Of a DNA stretch of 64,000 nucleotides, positions 1 to 12,351 are shown piece by piece (the first letter of the stretch is position 1; each line of letters opens with the position of its first letter). The stretch is from assembly GCF_020882245.1 (NCBI RefSeq), contig NC_083600.1, forward strand, positions 21,638,001 through 21,702,000, read 5' to 3'. The stretch comes from Rhopalosiphum padi. Its lineage: Eukaryota > Arthropoda > Insecta > Hemiptera > Aphididae. The notes beneath the pieces were generated by a model, which saw only the letters and a program-made list of their open reading frames with translations, did no database searches and was not told the origin of the DNA. Both the position numbers and the translations under genes were made by a program.

Positions 1-287
1 TTGTCACAATGCTTTTACAATCAAAATACCTAGTGAATTATTTGAACTTTGAAGACATATTTTAATTTTGATTCTTATACGTATGTATTATAAACATAAT
101 GTATGTTATTTTACTTTTAAAATAATTTTAGAAGTTCTTAGAACTATAATCATCTGAACGTATTACTATGATATTATGTTATATTATATGTATGATTTGA
201 ATTCATGCATAATATATGCATAAAATAAACGGTTTCAGCTAATATTACATATGTCTTAGATTCAATATTAGGGTTTGACTGATAATA
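1..287. other. A+T-rich non-coding DNA at the left edge
   Basis: No open frame, repeat unit or gene signal stands out. The palindromic word AAGTTCTTAGAACT lies at 132-145 and recurs exactly at 56181-56194. Confidence 0.6.
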
Positions 288-449
288 TTACTCATAAACT
301 GAAATCGTCTGTTTCCGGATACGATTCAGACTGAACAAATCTAAATTTGGCACAAATTTCCTGTAGATATAGCCATTACGTGGTACACATCCGTGTCCTC
401 CATTTAATGTTTTCCAATCGATAAATTTGTTGCTCTGCGATATTAAGGG
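288..449 (-). CDS. Candidate terminal coding exon, unknown protein
   Basis: On the minus strand a 54-codon stretch (stop included) is open from a possible acceptor (CTTGTAG, cut after base 450) to TAA at 290-288; a second in-frame AG acceptor lies 15 bases inside. The 53 predicted residues are far less biased to Ile/Tyr/Asn than random A+T-rich translation, and include W-K-T-L-N-G-G and N-G-Y-I-Y-R-K. An N-G-Y-x-Y segment also occurs in FLYWCH fingers, but no Cys/His pairs follow, so I do not assign that family. There is no start Met, so it would be a downstream exon of a gene whose 5' part lies to the right. No AATAAA is visible soon after the stop. It could be a chance frame in a GC-richer patch. 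Confidence 0.3.
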   Translation of the reverse strand, partial: PLISQSNKFIDWKTLNGGHGCVPRNGYIYRKFVPNLDLFSLNRIRKQTISVYE

Positions 450-1084
450 CTACAAGTATGGATTGTGGTTAGTTAGTTACAAGGAAACAGTAAAATGTAC
501 ATGTAATATTTTAATTAAAACTGCATTCGAAATCAGTAATACATATTTTATTAATATTTAATCAACTTCGTACCGATGAGTGCGGTTATATATTAAATTA
601 TTATTTATTGAATACCACATGTATGTATAGTGAATGTATTAGTTCACATATATTGTAAGAACGTTTGATCTTGAAACTCACGGGAAAAGTACTGTACACG
701 CATTATCCTATTACAGGTACGCACAATGCAAGGTACAATGATAGAGGAAACCATAACATTACCGGGTACAGTTGTACGGTTACGCGTAAATTATCTATCG
801 TATTTAAAATCGAATATATTATAATAGCTATATCGACGCTATAATAGATTATATAACAAATACATCGACAATCGAAAATTTTGTTTTTATTGTAATGCAT
901 AACAATAAATATTGTAAACAACGATCATCTACTTCGCTTGCATATTATATAAACTGTGGTTTTCGACTGAATTTAACGAAAAATGAAACGGTTTCATTAG
1001 AATATCTTAAGTCTTAACTGATTTTTAGCGTTATATCATTATTATTTACTTGTAATAATAATATTTTATAAGTTTCAGGTAATA
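450..1084. other. A+T-rich non-coding DNA
   Basis: Only short chance frames are visible. The stretch ends with a possible plus-strand acceptor, TTTATAAGTTTCAG, at about 1064-1077, just before the GC-richer block that follows. Confidence 0.55.
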
Positions 1085-1290
1085 CTATAAAGTGACGAAA
1101 ACTTTATGAACGGGGAAAAGGATGAGGAGGAGGAAGAACACACCAATCCTTCACAGCAGACAACCACCAACAATACATGTACGATCCTAGTCGCTGCATA
1201 ATAGTGTTCGATTTGGCGCTAGTGAAGAATGCATGTAATGCAGAGCCAAGTGCTCACACGCGAGACAAGGTTTAATTGATTTAAATAAAC
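1085..1290 (+). other. GC-richer block with two overlapping small ORFs
   Basis: This block follows an acceptor-like TTTCAG. Two ATG-started frames overlap in it: 1106..1201 (31 codons, with an acidic run D-E-E-E-E-E near residue 6 from a purine-rich tract) and 1177..1275 (32 codons; its frame is open further upstream to a TGA near 1120). Neither resembles a protein I recognise. The block could be an exon of a non-coding transcript, a UTR, or a decayed gene fragment. No strong donor is seen at its right side. Confidence 0.2.
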
Positions 1291-1345
1291 ACTGGGAAGG
1301 TACAGTTCATCGTGGGGGCGTAGTGCCCATCGGCAAAATCAGGTT

Positions 1346-1577
1346 AAAAAAAAAAAACATTTGTAGATGGAAATGCTATTTTTTTCTTTGTAAGTAAACT
1401 GCGTCCACCTACTACCAATGTATAATATATTGTTTAGCCCCAATTCGAACACGGCCTGTACATATACCTACTCTTTTTAAGTTATTATTAGTGTAAATTT
1501 ATGTGACTAAATTAAAATTAAATACATAAGTATATGTTTCTAATCATTTAAACGTATTATTAAAAAAAAAAAAAAAA
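1346..1577. repeat. Two poly-A tracts
   Basis: Runs of 12 A (1346-1357) and 16 A (1562-1577) bracket otherwise featureless A+T-rich DNA. No target duplication or retrotransposon body is seen beside them, so they are treated as simple sequence. Confidence 0.7.
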
Positions 1578-2085
1578 GTAGAATAGTAAAGTATTATCGA
1601 TACGTTATTTCAAAATAGATATAATCTGAACACAAGGATAATGGATGCCTAAGCATATTTATATTTCGCTAGTTACTATAAAACATACCTATATACTATA
1701 ATAATATATTAAACTTTGATGGTTTACAAAAGTAGTTATATATATAGCCGTGATTAAAAATATGTAAGATCCCGTATAACGTAACCTATAATTATTCATG
1801 TAATAATACTGCAACATTCTACAGAGCACTCCAATAAATTTATATATTTTTTTGTTCAGATATATATTATATATGTATAACCGGCTAAGCTTTACGTTTT
1901 CACCTTCACTAACCGATAAAACAACAAATCATAGTGTGATGACCAAACCCTGTATAACGTTAAAGATATACATATATATCATGAACCCAAGTCTTTTGGT
2001 TTTATTTAAATTAACTGATCTGGGAGTAATGTCAGTGCTTCGGAGTCACTGACATAATATAACCGCGAAACCATAATAGCGAACA

Positions 2086-2520
2086 ATAAAAATAGCGACG
2101 ACAAAACAGCTAAGCATAAAATAGCTAAAACACACAATAGCTATAGCGAATGTTAAAAATGGCTAAACAATTTTATCGTACAGCAGTTAAAAATATCAAC
2201 GATAAAATATTTGTTAATTAATACCAACAATTATATACACTTAGTCATATTTAAATTGTCGTATTTATCGCTGTTTTTCTATTAAATGTTACAAGTTTGT
2301 TTTTCTTAACCTGAATATTATTTATACGATTCATTTATTAAAATGCATATATTTTGTATTTTTGTATTATTTTATTTATATTTTATGGCTGTAGGTATAT
2401 ATTACTTCTTACTAATTAATGAATATCTTATCGTTGGACATTTTGATATTTTTAATACATTTTAGCCGTTCTGAACATTTGCTATTTTATGCCAAGTTGT
2501 TTTGTCTTGTTCGATTTTTT
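2086..2520. mobile_element. Candidate MITE with long imperfect terminal inverted repeats
   Basis: The left arm (about 2086-2168) reads GACAAAACAGC...GCATAAAATAGC...AATGTTA..GGCTAAA. The reverse complement of the right arm (about 2457-2520) gives GACAAAACAAC..GGCATAAAATAGC...AATGTTC..CGGCTAAA, the same words in the same order. The arms enclose about 290 bases of A+T-rich DNA without a transposase frame. The left arm also repeats the motif AATAGC(G/T)A several times. Outer ends and a target duplication could not be fixed. It is a short non-autonomous inverted-repeat element or a large imperfect hairpin; no second copy was found here. Confidence 0.5.
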
Positions 2521-2940
2521 AACCTAACGGTATTGACTTGAAAGCCATATTGCGTTTAACTACTCGCAATACGAGGACTTCAATAAAATTCGACCAATAA
2601 AATAAAATGTGACTGTGTGGTGTGTATAATATGTGATTAATAGTCAATAGACTATACCTAATAAGTAGTTTAAGAAACTTATGTTTATCTACACTAAACA
2701 ATATAATACACTTTAGAATTAGTGTATAACGTACCTGCATGAATAACGTGATTAGCCTACAGTGCTCTTATTATTATTATTATATAGGTGTAGTACAGAC
2801 AGGTACCTATGTATACAAAATAAGTATGTTTGCAAAATTGTAAACGAATTCAAGTTAACCTTTTATCGGGCGGACAACCGATATTATCTCAGCGTCAGTA
2901 GCTGTATAACACTACTATCTAGATAATATTATTATAATTT

Positions 2941-3150
2941 ATATTGTACAAAGCGAAAGTCAAGGGCGCGTAAAGAATCGTTCTCCTTTTTCAACCACAG
3001 GCCGTCGTCTTTCTTACCCACCCCCTCTTTATCATTCTATCTGTATATCGCTCTACGCGTTTATGGAAAACCGTCAGGGTTTTTTTATAATAGGTACATT
3101 GTACGTATAACGTACATCGTATATATTTATATACTTAATTTTTATAGGTA
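2941..3150 (+). other. Pyrimidine-rich block, two frames open
   Basis: From about 2950 to 3150 two plus-strand frames stay open for over 50 codons through a C/T-rich tract (TTCTCCTTTTTCAACC, then CCCACCCCCTCTTT). There is no convincing start or donor. Long pyrimidine tracts keep frames open by lacking purine-ended stop codons, so coding potential is weak. It may be a polypyrimidine-rich intronic or promoter-proximal segment. Confidence 0.2.
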
Positions 3151-5460
3151 CTAAAGTACATCAACATTGATCACGATGCTTAATTGCTTACCCACACATA
3201 ATTGTATATTATACTCAACGGTAAAAGGTATAATAACGTATTATAAACTCATCTGGTTGGACAGTGTGTCAACACGCGTATATAATACATATTGCCTATG
3301 AACGAACTCTTTAAACTACGATTTTTTATTGATTTTTGCTCGATTATTAAAGGTCTACCGTATTAAATACATATAAAGACTTAGTTAAACATATATTTAA
3401 ACACATTTACTTCCATAAACACAACTATTTAACTAGGTACGATGACTACGCTGTGTATAAATGTATAATATTACCTATCCATATAAAAGATAAAAGCCAA
3501 ATATACTTTTTGATCCTCCAATTCGTGGTATGTACATCGTATATGTATATTCTAATATAAATATGCATTTTTTAAAAACTAAATTCTAAACTATTCAAGT
3601 AACTTCACAATATATAATACTTATATTTCAGAAAACACTGCAGTAAATCGCGCGCTAGATTATTACTCCAACCAATTCGATTGTCATTGATTAATAAATA
3701 AATAAGCACTATACAGTTACATCTTGCTATACATAGGCAATAGGCATACAGTATACACCTAATAATATTTTTGTTCATTTATGTTTAAAAAAAAATATCC
3801 TTTTTTGGCAAAATTATTATTTTAAAATGAACAACATGTAAACGATTGAGGTAGGTATATGTTTGTAATAAATATAATACTTGTCCTGTGATATAAAAAT
3901 CAAGGCCCCGCCATTATATTATGTATGGTACACGATATTGCTAATAGCAAATTTTATTACACAATATTATACCTGCAGCAAAATTTATAGGTATCCGCCG
4001 AACGAGGATATATATAGTTTAGTATATTTTTAAATGACGTCATACATTTTTAATTTCATATTCCTATGAAAAATATTTTTATGGAGTCCGAATGAGAGTA
4101 GTAAACTAGTTATAACATATTATAATAACTTATACAGTATTTAATGTTATACTTATAAGTTATAATGAATTACTTATTTGAAATTAGAAATTGTTTATAA
4201 TCTTTGGAGTATTCCAAAAAATATTCTTTTTCGGAATATAACATTAAAAATATATGCTGTTATTCAAAAAAGTTAAACTTAAAATATGATAATGATAAAA
4301 TTATTTTTTTTTGAAAAATGTTATTTATATAAAAGTAATTTTCAAAAATACTAATCATGTTCAAAATATTGCCTTCCGCCAAAGCTTAAAAAAATCATCC
4401 TGTCCACAAACAATGGATTAATTGACAGAGGAACATAATATCATATGTTATATACCTATATCATATTATAACCTTTATTTATGATCATTATTGTATTATA
4501 CACCCGATCGGTCACTTTACTAGACGTCAGTCGGTTTGGAGCTAATAAAAAAAAACGGTCACACACGCAGTGTGATGGCGCGGTACTTCTTTAGAGCGCG
4601 TCGTATGAATAATGAATGGGACCGACGCAGCCGGATATAAGTATTTTTTTTCGTTTTTATTTTTTCACAAACCCACTATTATTATTGCCGAACATATACA
4701 TAATATAAGTACCAGTTGTGTCACGCCTTTTAGAAATTCGTACAACACAATATAATATATTATATGTATAAACCCGCTTAGACATGGAGCTGCAATCAAA
4801 GGCTTCAACACGCGCGTAATAATGACGATAATGATAATATTTAACTCGGGTACACAAAACCTATACATAGGTAGGTATATAATATACCTACATGCTATCT
4901 AGTATAATATAATATATATTATAATAACATAATGACAGCTGTGCGAATATTATATATAATATACGGTTATATCGTTCGTTAAATTGCGGTCGTTTCGTGC
5001 TAAATCTCTCGTTATTTGTCAAAAAAAAAAAATAATAATATTAGTACATATTATTATACAAACCCGCCTACACAGATAACAAAACGTCTAGCTATAACGG
5101 TGTAAACATTTTAACGTATATATTTTTATATATAACACATGTGTATACAGAGTATTTCGCGCCAAATGTTATTGTCAATAACTTTTTGTGGAGTTCTTAT
5201 GCCGCGTTATTATATAACACCTGTTTACTGAAATTCAAAATTTACTTATAAATCGACCAAAATAAAAAATAATAAAATATTTTTGTTCGTGTTTGTAAAA
5301 ATGTGTACGGATGGCTTATAAGATAACACTATAATTGTAATATACACGGTAGCATTATATAGAGTATATAGAATTATTAAAATTAACGCAACTTTCATTC
5401 ATCGTACTTGTCATCACTCGTCGTTAGCATCAGGCACACTATGTTTAATAATTATGCTTC
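3151..5460. other. A+T-rich non-coding DNA with one GC-richer islet
   Basis: Mostly TATAAT-like sequence with nothing recognisable. A GC-richer islet at about 4500-4640 includes a short CACAC..GTGTG inverted repeat, but no open frame of note and no matched splice signals. Confidence 0.5.
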
Positions 5461-5463
5461 TGA

Positions 5464-5712
5464 TACCATAAATACACTACACTATGTCCAGCTATAGAAC
5501 ACATCGCGGCCCGACGAAATCAGTTCTACACAACCTTACGCGACACAGTGAAACCCGTCTCGATGGCAGCTGACAAGTGTGATGCGCAAAATCGGCATAG
5601 TATTATGTTCTCTCACTGGACGGATCATACATTATATATTGTACTGGCTTATAAATTTCCAGGTGCGCTTAGGTCTCCTCTCTTCAAAGTCGTATCTATA
5701 TAATAATTAAAG
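5464..5712 (+). other. Candidate exon: open frame followed by a strong splice donor
   Basis: A plus-strand frame is open for 79 codons from 5464 to TAA at 5701-5703; its first ATG (5563, context TCGATGG) gives 46 residues. Composition is balanced, including the segments A-A-D-K-C-D-A-Q-N-R-H and H-W-T-D-H, unlike the Ile/Tyr/Asn-rich background. Nine bases after the stop is an excellent donor, AAAG/GTAAGT (cut after 5712). A donor just past a stop suits a 3'-UTR intron, an upstream ORF in a 5' exon, or a non-coding exon. No protein family was recognised. Confidence 0.3.
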
Positions 5713-5750
5713 GTAAGTAATATGTATATACCTACGGCAGTTAATTTTTT

Positions 5751-5768
5751 ATTTATATATATATAAAT
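5751..5768. repeat. Perfect 18-bp A/T palindrome
   Basis: ATTTATATATATATAAAT equals its own reverse complement. It is probably just a (TA)n microsatellite with matched flanks. Confidence 0.8.
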
Positions 5769-6619
5769 AGCTGTCGAAGGCAGTGTAGTGAGGATAGGAT
5801 TAAGCCAAATAATAGCCCTAATTAGGGCCTATAGCACATTTATTTCTCCTAAATGATTGAAACAAAATTATACCCCCATCATTAAATGTGATAACTATAT
5901 AGACTATATAAAGTATATATATATATGTCTAAATCACCTATACTATTAATGGATATAGATGCTATTAACACAACGATGGTCGATGGTTTAGTCAACAATC
6001 GTCCTCGCCTGGAGAATAAAATTATGGAACCTTTCAATAATTATAAATAAAAACAATATTATATCATTATATTTTTGGAACAAAAATGTATAGGTATTAC
6101 CAAATTGTCGTTAAACTAAAACTGAACCTTTTAAAAAACTTTATAAATGTAAACACGAACACTAAATATATATAGGTATACGTTATTTCGACCTATTTAA
6201 AATAAATAATAAAATCATTCACATAAAACTCGCACCGGTGAATAATTATAATTATACGATTTAAATTTGAATAAAAATCGTATGGTTTCTATTTATTTTC
6301 ACGTTATATTTTTATGCTATACGTATTATCAGTTATATATAGCGTGATCAGATTACAGAGTAAGGACACGACAAAAAAACTTTTCTTCATTATCATTTGC
6401 TATAGATTAAAAAAAGTTACTTTTATAACTAAAATAAAAAAAAGTCTAGAGCTCTAGGCGAATGTCATATACGTAGGAATATAGTTAATCTTACAACTCC
6501 GAAGTACCAGGTGTAGTAGGTCGATATAATACATCCTAATATATATTATATTATAGTTTAAACATCGATATTACGGTATCTACCTATTGATTAATTATTA
6601 TTACGAGTATTACTCTATC

Positions 6620-6910
6620 ACATCAGCTAATAATATTATACGGGACAGTCGGTGTTGTGAACCCCGAAAAAGAAAAGTTTTCGGGTGGACGTCACAATGT
6701 AATTGCGGTACCGGTCACGACGATTATGCACAAATTATTATTATGATTTTCGGCGGGAGAACTTGCAGCGTCTCGCCGCGCCGTCCACGGATATATATAA
6801 CGGCGATATTTGATGACGACAACACGAGTGCACGGCAAACGCCGCCGCGGTCATTCGCACGCTCGTGGCGTATATCATGATGTATGGTACCTATACCGTT
6901 TTTTTTCGCT
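6620..6910 (+). promoter_or_regulatory. CpG-rich block with TATA-like box, candidate promoter
   Basis: This block is much richer in G+C and CpG than its surroundings. It contains ATATATATAA at about 6790-6800 followed by CpG-rich sequence where a start site would lie. A 97-codon frame from 6587 crosses it, but its second half is rich in Arg/Pro/Ser, as expected for translated CpG-rich DNA, and it matches nothing I know. A CpG islet in an A+T-rich insect genome is more often a promoter or 5'-UTR than a small protein gene. Confidence 0.3.
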
Positions 6911-9446
6911 TTCGTTTCGCGCGACTATTATAGTAAAATATACCTAGCCACAACGTACATAATATAATATTATACGACGGGCATTATTATTACCACGGCA
7001 TCTACATACTATTATAATAATGTTTGCGTACACGTTCGATCGATTGTAGATAATATTATGATCGTCGAGTATACTATATGCTGCAGGCGTATACGCGGTG
7101 GTGCACCGGCAAGTATAATATATTCGTAAGTATTATACGTCGAACTTATGTATATTATAATATTGCGGATTTTTTAAGGTAAAAATGTCATCGCTCCGCT
7201 TGAATTGACTTCTCGAAATTTTTTTCTCGCACTTCACACTGCTTTTATTTAAATCTAAAAATCGGTGTCGCGACAATAACGCCGTATACAAATTTAAATG
7301 TTCAAAATACAGTTATATTATGTTTACCAAAGGAGGTGAAAGTTTGGTTTTATTCACTCTTTACAAAATGTTATTGTTGAATACATAAGTTTGAACCTGT
7401 GTAGTATATGCATATAGGTACGTATCACTGATATACCTGGTAAGTCATGTAGTTGTCTTTTATTTTTACGCATATAAGACATTTGTAAATATTAAAATCA
7501 AAAGATATATTATGTAAATGTATATATTTTAAGATGTACAATCAATACCCATAGTAATACAATAATAATATGTCATAGGTATGATATGAGTTTTTTATAA
7601 TCATATAGGAACCTTACGCGGAAATCAAAAATCCAGAATACACTGTACGACTCAATACACTACTGCTAAATCGTTTTTGTTTATTAGATCAATAGTATGT
7701 AAATTAAAATATTAAATTTTAAAATGTTTATCATATCTACCTGACAACCTATATTTTTTTTAGATACCGTATTACCCAGAACCACCGATATCACGCGCTT
7801 CATGGCACGATTCGATCTATACATATAGATAAAAGACAGATCACGGACAGGAGGTTGTAATAAACAATATCATACTATGTTATAACTATTATAACTTTTC
7901 ATTTATAATAAGAGTTAGTCGTGTGGTTCAAGTTCTATATGAGTATAAGTATAAAATATAAATACTTTTCTTTCTATGTTTAAATATTCAAAGGTTAAAT
8001 ATTGGTTTGAACATATGCTACAGTCGATATTGTCTATACCGATTTGACTTTTGATTTGATTGTTACGTAACTACCACGGTCATCAAGATAACCATAGAGA
8101 AGAGTAACTTTCATGTAGTTTCCACTTTCCAACCGTTGCCTTCTACATTTATAATATATGTAACGTTCTATATAATTTTATTATTATGATTCGAAACACT
8201 CATTATAATATCGATCAATTTATGTATGTTAATTAATTATTACAGTTTAAAGTACATTACGCGGGCGTTTTATTAAAAGGCACTGATTTAAACCACAAAA
8301 TGAAGTATTTGAAATATTTAACTATAGAACATTATCTAAAATTATGTTATTAAAATTTAAAATAACAAACGCCAGTAAATTTAAGTTGATTAGGTAATTA
8401 AAAAGTATAGTTAAAAAGAAGTTATACACATTCTAAAGAAAAAACATACAATTTGTCATTAATCATTATAAAATGTATGTAAAACAAAATTATTTGGTTT
8501 ATTAATATATTAATATATTATTAGAAAACAACCACTATAATAAATATTAAAAATTAAATGTTTGTAGTTAGTTTTTAAGTTTTATTATATATATTCTTAT
8601 AATTTAAGTACTCCAGAAAACATAAATACACAAGAGTTTGAGTTGGCTGAATTATCATTTACGTTAAAAGTATATTATTAGCATTCGTAATTTTTTAAAT
8701 GAATGTTTTTCACGATCTATATATATGTACATTCATTACAATTTTATATATAATAGTTACCTGTAGACTCTGTAATATAGAGAACTATATGTTTTCAATT
8801 GTTTTGCCGTTTATTCGCAGTTACAGGTGGGTAATGGTTAAATAGTTAGCTAGGACGGTAAATATAGGTACCTAACAATTTGTCCGCCGTAAAAGTGCCG
8901 GTCGTGATTTATGACAACTAAATTTTTTTGTTATTATTCCTGTATAATAGTATGAAACAGCGTTTATCTATCTTAATACTTATTATAATATTTCGCAAAT
9001 GAAAATCTATCTCAAAGACTGTATTATAATAATAGGACTTTTTTTGTGCTGATTTATCGCTCAAGTATTTTGTACGTATATCTGATTATAATGTATGAAT
9101 TGAGAAAAATAATAAAAGTTGTATATCTATATAATTTCATAATTAGATTATGCATTGATTAAGCGCCAGGGCAGTGTTTAGAAATCGACAAATTAAAAAA
9201 TTATATCCATGTAATCGCAAGTAAAATTGACTTATAATAATTTATTGTAGTGTAGTGTTATTCTAATGTTTAAAACTTTCCATTACAATTATACAGAGTG
9301 TATCACAATTATCTTATATATTCAAATGTAATTTTAATGTAAAATTGTCATATCTCCATGTTACAAAGTTGTATAAGTTTATTGTGTATATTATACAAAC
9401 AGTATAAACATATTGTTGTAGAACGCAGTAATTTATGGCAGTTCGC
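6911..9446. other. A+T-rich non-coding DNA
   Basis: No gene was recognised. Isolated donor-like words occur (AAG/GTAAAA near 7177, CTG/GTAAGT near 7440) without matching acceptors or open frames. The word CAGAGTG..TCAC near 9293 resembles the ends of the four MITE copies, but no body or partner end follows. Confidence 0.5.
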
Positions 9447-9468
9447 TGTGTGTGTGTGTGTGTGTGTG
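9447..9468. repeat. (TG)11 microsatellite
   Basis: Uninterrupted TG dinucleotides. Confidence 0.95.
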
Positions 9469-12179
9469 CTGTTAGGTTTCCTTCTCCAGCGTGCATCGTA
9501 TATAAAATATGTAACAATATTATAAAATTATTAAAATTATTATAACACCGTCGTGCTTATATATTATAAATATAATACGTATGAGGTATAATAATAATAA
9601 TAATGTACGATATTACACTGTTCATAATAATATCTTCGGCCAGGGTTGGCTGACATACGTTTAAATCGTTTTACATGGGTCGTCGGGAGAGAAACGAATA
9701 AAATATAATACTTCACCGTGATGAAGTAAAATAAATCACGGACGCACAGTCGTATATGCATTTTTAGAAACCGATTCGAGTTGGTTTTCTTACGAAACAA
9801 TATATAATATAACTGTAAACCACGGAAAGCTTCATTATTATCTCTCAGAACATATATAAATAATATATAATATGTAACTGTATGTATGCGTGCGTATGTG
9901 TGTGTGAAAGAGTGCATTTTTGTATAAATTAAATTGATGTCCAATAAAGAAATATCAGATTTACGACATTGAAGATATACGTGAACACACGGTTTAGCCT
10001 AACGACTCGATATACCTACTGCGCTATCGTGATGATTCGGTCTAATAGTGATTGAGTATTAGAAAACGCGTTCAATAATAATTGATTCATCCGTTATTTG
10101 TGTACATTTTACTGATAAACTGTGATGTATAATATTTTATTTAATAATATTACATGGCATTAGATTTCGTATCTCTTGATATTTTTTTTTATTGGAATTA
10201 TTGTGCCAATGTAAAAATAGTTGTGCATACTTTATGGCCAAATGTACTTTCTAGCTAATAAAACGTACATATTCGCACACGGGTAGTGTTTGAGAAGTAA
10301 ATTAGCATGAATTTATTATCACGCTAGGGCAATGACCTCGCTTTGTGTACTCGCAAATAAAACTTTTCGTTCAACCAAAATTTAAAACGTATTATGTCCA
10401 TATATTCCTATATTAAACACAATTCCTAGTAAATGGCGTGATTACCGCACCCAGTTTACGTCATGAACACAATCTGCGTCAGGTGAGGACCGGTGTTCAG
10501 ATAAGGGGGCGTCGATCCTCCGCAAATTGTCTTTGTCTAAAAGTAAGAGCCTCTTTTTAGTTTTTATCGACCAATTTATATAGATTATATTGTATTTTAT
10601 TTTCAAATAATGAATAATTATTAAAACTTATTTTATTTTGTATGAGTCGCTGTAAGTTTTTTTGATAGCGAAATACGTATTTATTGGTATACCTATTTCA
10701 TTAAGTAAAATATGAGATTTTTTTGTATTTGTTTTAAATTATCAAATAAAAGTTTAAATACCATATATTATCACTGTGATCGTCCGTCCGTAGTTGTTAG
10801 TACATAATTACGATTATAGTTTTGGTTAACAATAAGGGAGATATAATGCATTATTATATTATTATTTATTATATGGATTTACATTAGTGCTTATTTTAAC
10901 AATTTTATAATTATTCTGTTAAAAGCACAAATTCATACTTGTCAATATTAAAAATCATCAAAATAAAAGTATTTAATATAAATTCATACTGTAAAAAAAA
11001 AAAAAAAATTGGTATCTTATAGTACTTCACATTTTTTTGAATAAGTCCCGTCAATTATTTACAAATTAAGATATTTAATTTATTTAGGTTTCTGCGGTTC
11101 ACAAGTGTATACACCAAGTTTTAAACCTGTTTATAAAATGGTAGTTAATTGTTTTAAATACGATTAGAAACTGTGAATTTATTACACTAAAAACGATAGT
11201 TTAAAGTCAAAATTTAAAGTGAAAAATTTAAATGTCTGTTACATAGTTACATTTACATGACACCTTATTTTAGTATTTTAGACTGATAATCTACAATTTA
11301 CATAAATGTGCTTATATCTACTGTATATTTTTTGTTGGTTAATGCAACTTACGAGTGTTAAGAACTATTCCTATAAAAATGTTAAATCTCATCTTACTAC
11401 TTGTTTAAATGTTGTTGTCAGATGTGTATAATATCGTCAGTCTAAGAACGAATAATGCGGTTCAAGATCATGTCTCTGAATTTTTTCCTTTTTGAACTAT
11501 GAATACATTTTCTCGGTTCACTCTTAGCTATTGCATCGGAAGACAAGTCTCCGACTCGGATTATAGTATTAATATATAATTGAAATAAGAGAGTTAGAAA
11601 ATTGTTTTAAAATAAATTCAATGAAACATGATACTTTAATTTTTCGTCCTTTGAAAACGTATATTATTCTTGGAATAACGGACGGTGAGTTCGTGATATC
11701 TGCGACAGTATGATCTATACAGTTCTAGCCCAACCTCCCTCCACGTATAAGGTCATTAAAGTCGCCATGATATAGACTCAACGAGAAAACCTCGTCAGAC
11801 ATCTGAGACGTACATTTTTTTCATGGGTTAACCGGTAAATTATAATTAATTAATATGCATATAATAACGCGGTGCAATCGAAACTTTCGGTTTTTACGGT
11901 ATAAATACATAGGTTTTTAATATGCAACTTATATAGATGTACACATTATATATTAATATACCCACCATTCATTCAAGATAGTCGGCCCGTTCCCGTAATA
12001 GTAATAATACCTATATAGTATGGCGTTTGCGGGCATAACTCATAGGCGAGTTCCAGCAGTGCCTATGTTGTGTCTTGTGTATATATAATAATATCCACAG
12101 TATGTATTATATACTGTATATATGTATAGTACGTAATACCTGAAGTATATATATTTATACGGATACACACATTTGTTTG
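9469..12179. other. A+T-rich non-coding DNA, poly-A at 10993-11008
   Basis: A 16-A run lies at 10993-11008. A 126-codon minus-strand frame (9564..9944, TTG-started) is the longest in the region, but it is Tyr/Ile/His-rich and not protein-like in its ends. Moderately GC-richer spots near 10440-10520 and 11680-11790 hold no matched splice signals. Confidence 0.5.
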
Positions 12180-12351
12180 TATTTCACGTGCCTAGACAAA
12201 GAAGGAGGCAAGTAGGTCACTAGTTTCAAGTCTGAAACCCACTTTGCGTGATCTAACCGCGACGGCAGCTGCAGTGTGTGTGCTCGCGCGCGAGCGGTTT
12301 TGCACTAAGTATAATTAGGTAGTTAGGTATAAAGAAAAAGGTATGTAATAG
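12180..12351 (+). promoter_or_regulatory. CpG-rich block with tandem splice donors, candidate non-coding first exon
   Basis: A GC- and CpG-rich block lies in A+T-rich DNA. It contains a perfect 14-bp palindrome GCTCGCGCGCGAGC (12282-12295) and ends with two closely spaced donor-like sites, AAAAG/GTATGT (cut before 12341) and ATAG/GTAAGT (cut after 12351). No frame is open across it, so it would be a 5'-untranslated or non-coding first exon on the plus strand. No partner acceptor is identified. Confidence 0.3.

Noticed and set aside
6587..6880. 97-codon plus-strand frame
   Set aside because: Crosses a CpG-rich patch; the N-terminal part is Tyr/Asn/Ile-rich background and the rest Arg/Pro/Ser-rich. 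Better explained as a promoter-like patch.
9293..9320. CAGAGTG..TCAC word similar to the MITE ends
   Set aside because: No matching interior or opposite end was found within 1 kb; probably coincidence.
9564..9944. 126-codon minus-strand open frame, among the longest here
   Set aside because: It starts at TTG, is dominated by Tyr/Ile/His/Leu from A+T-rich codons, ends in a poly-Tyr run from (ATA)n, and has no splice or poly-A support. At this base composition one such frame in 64 kb is plausible by chance.
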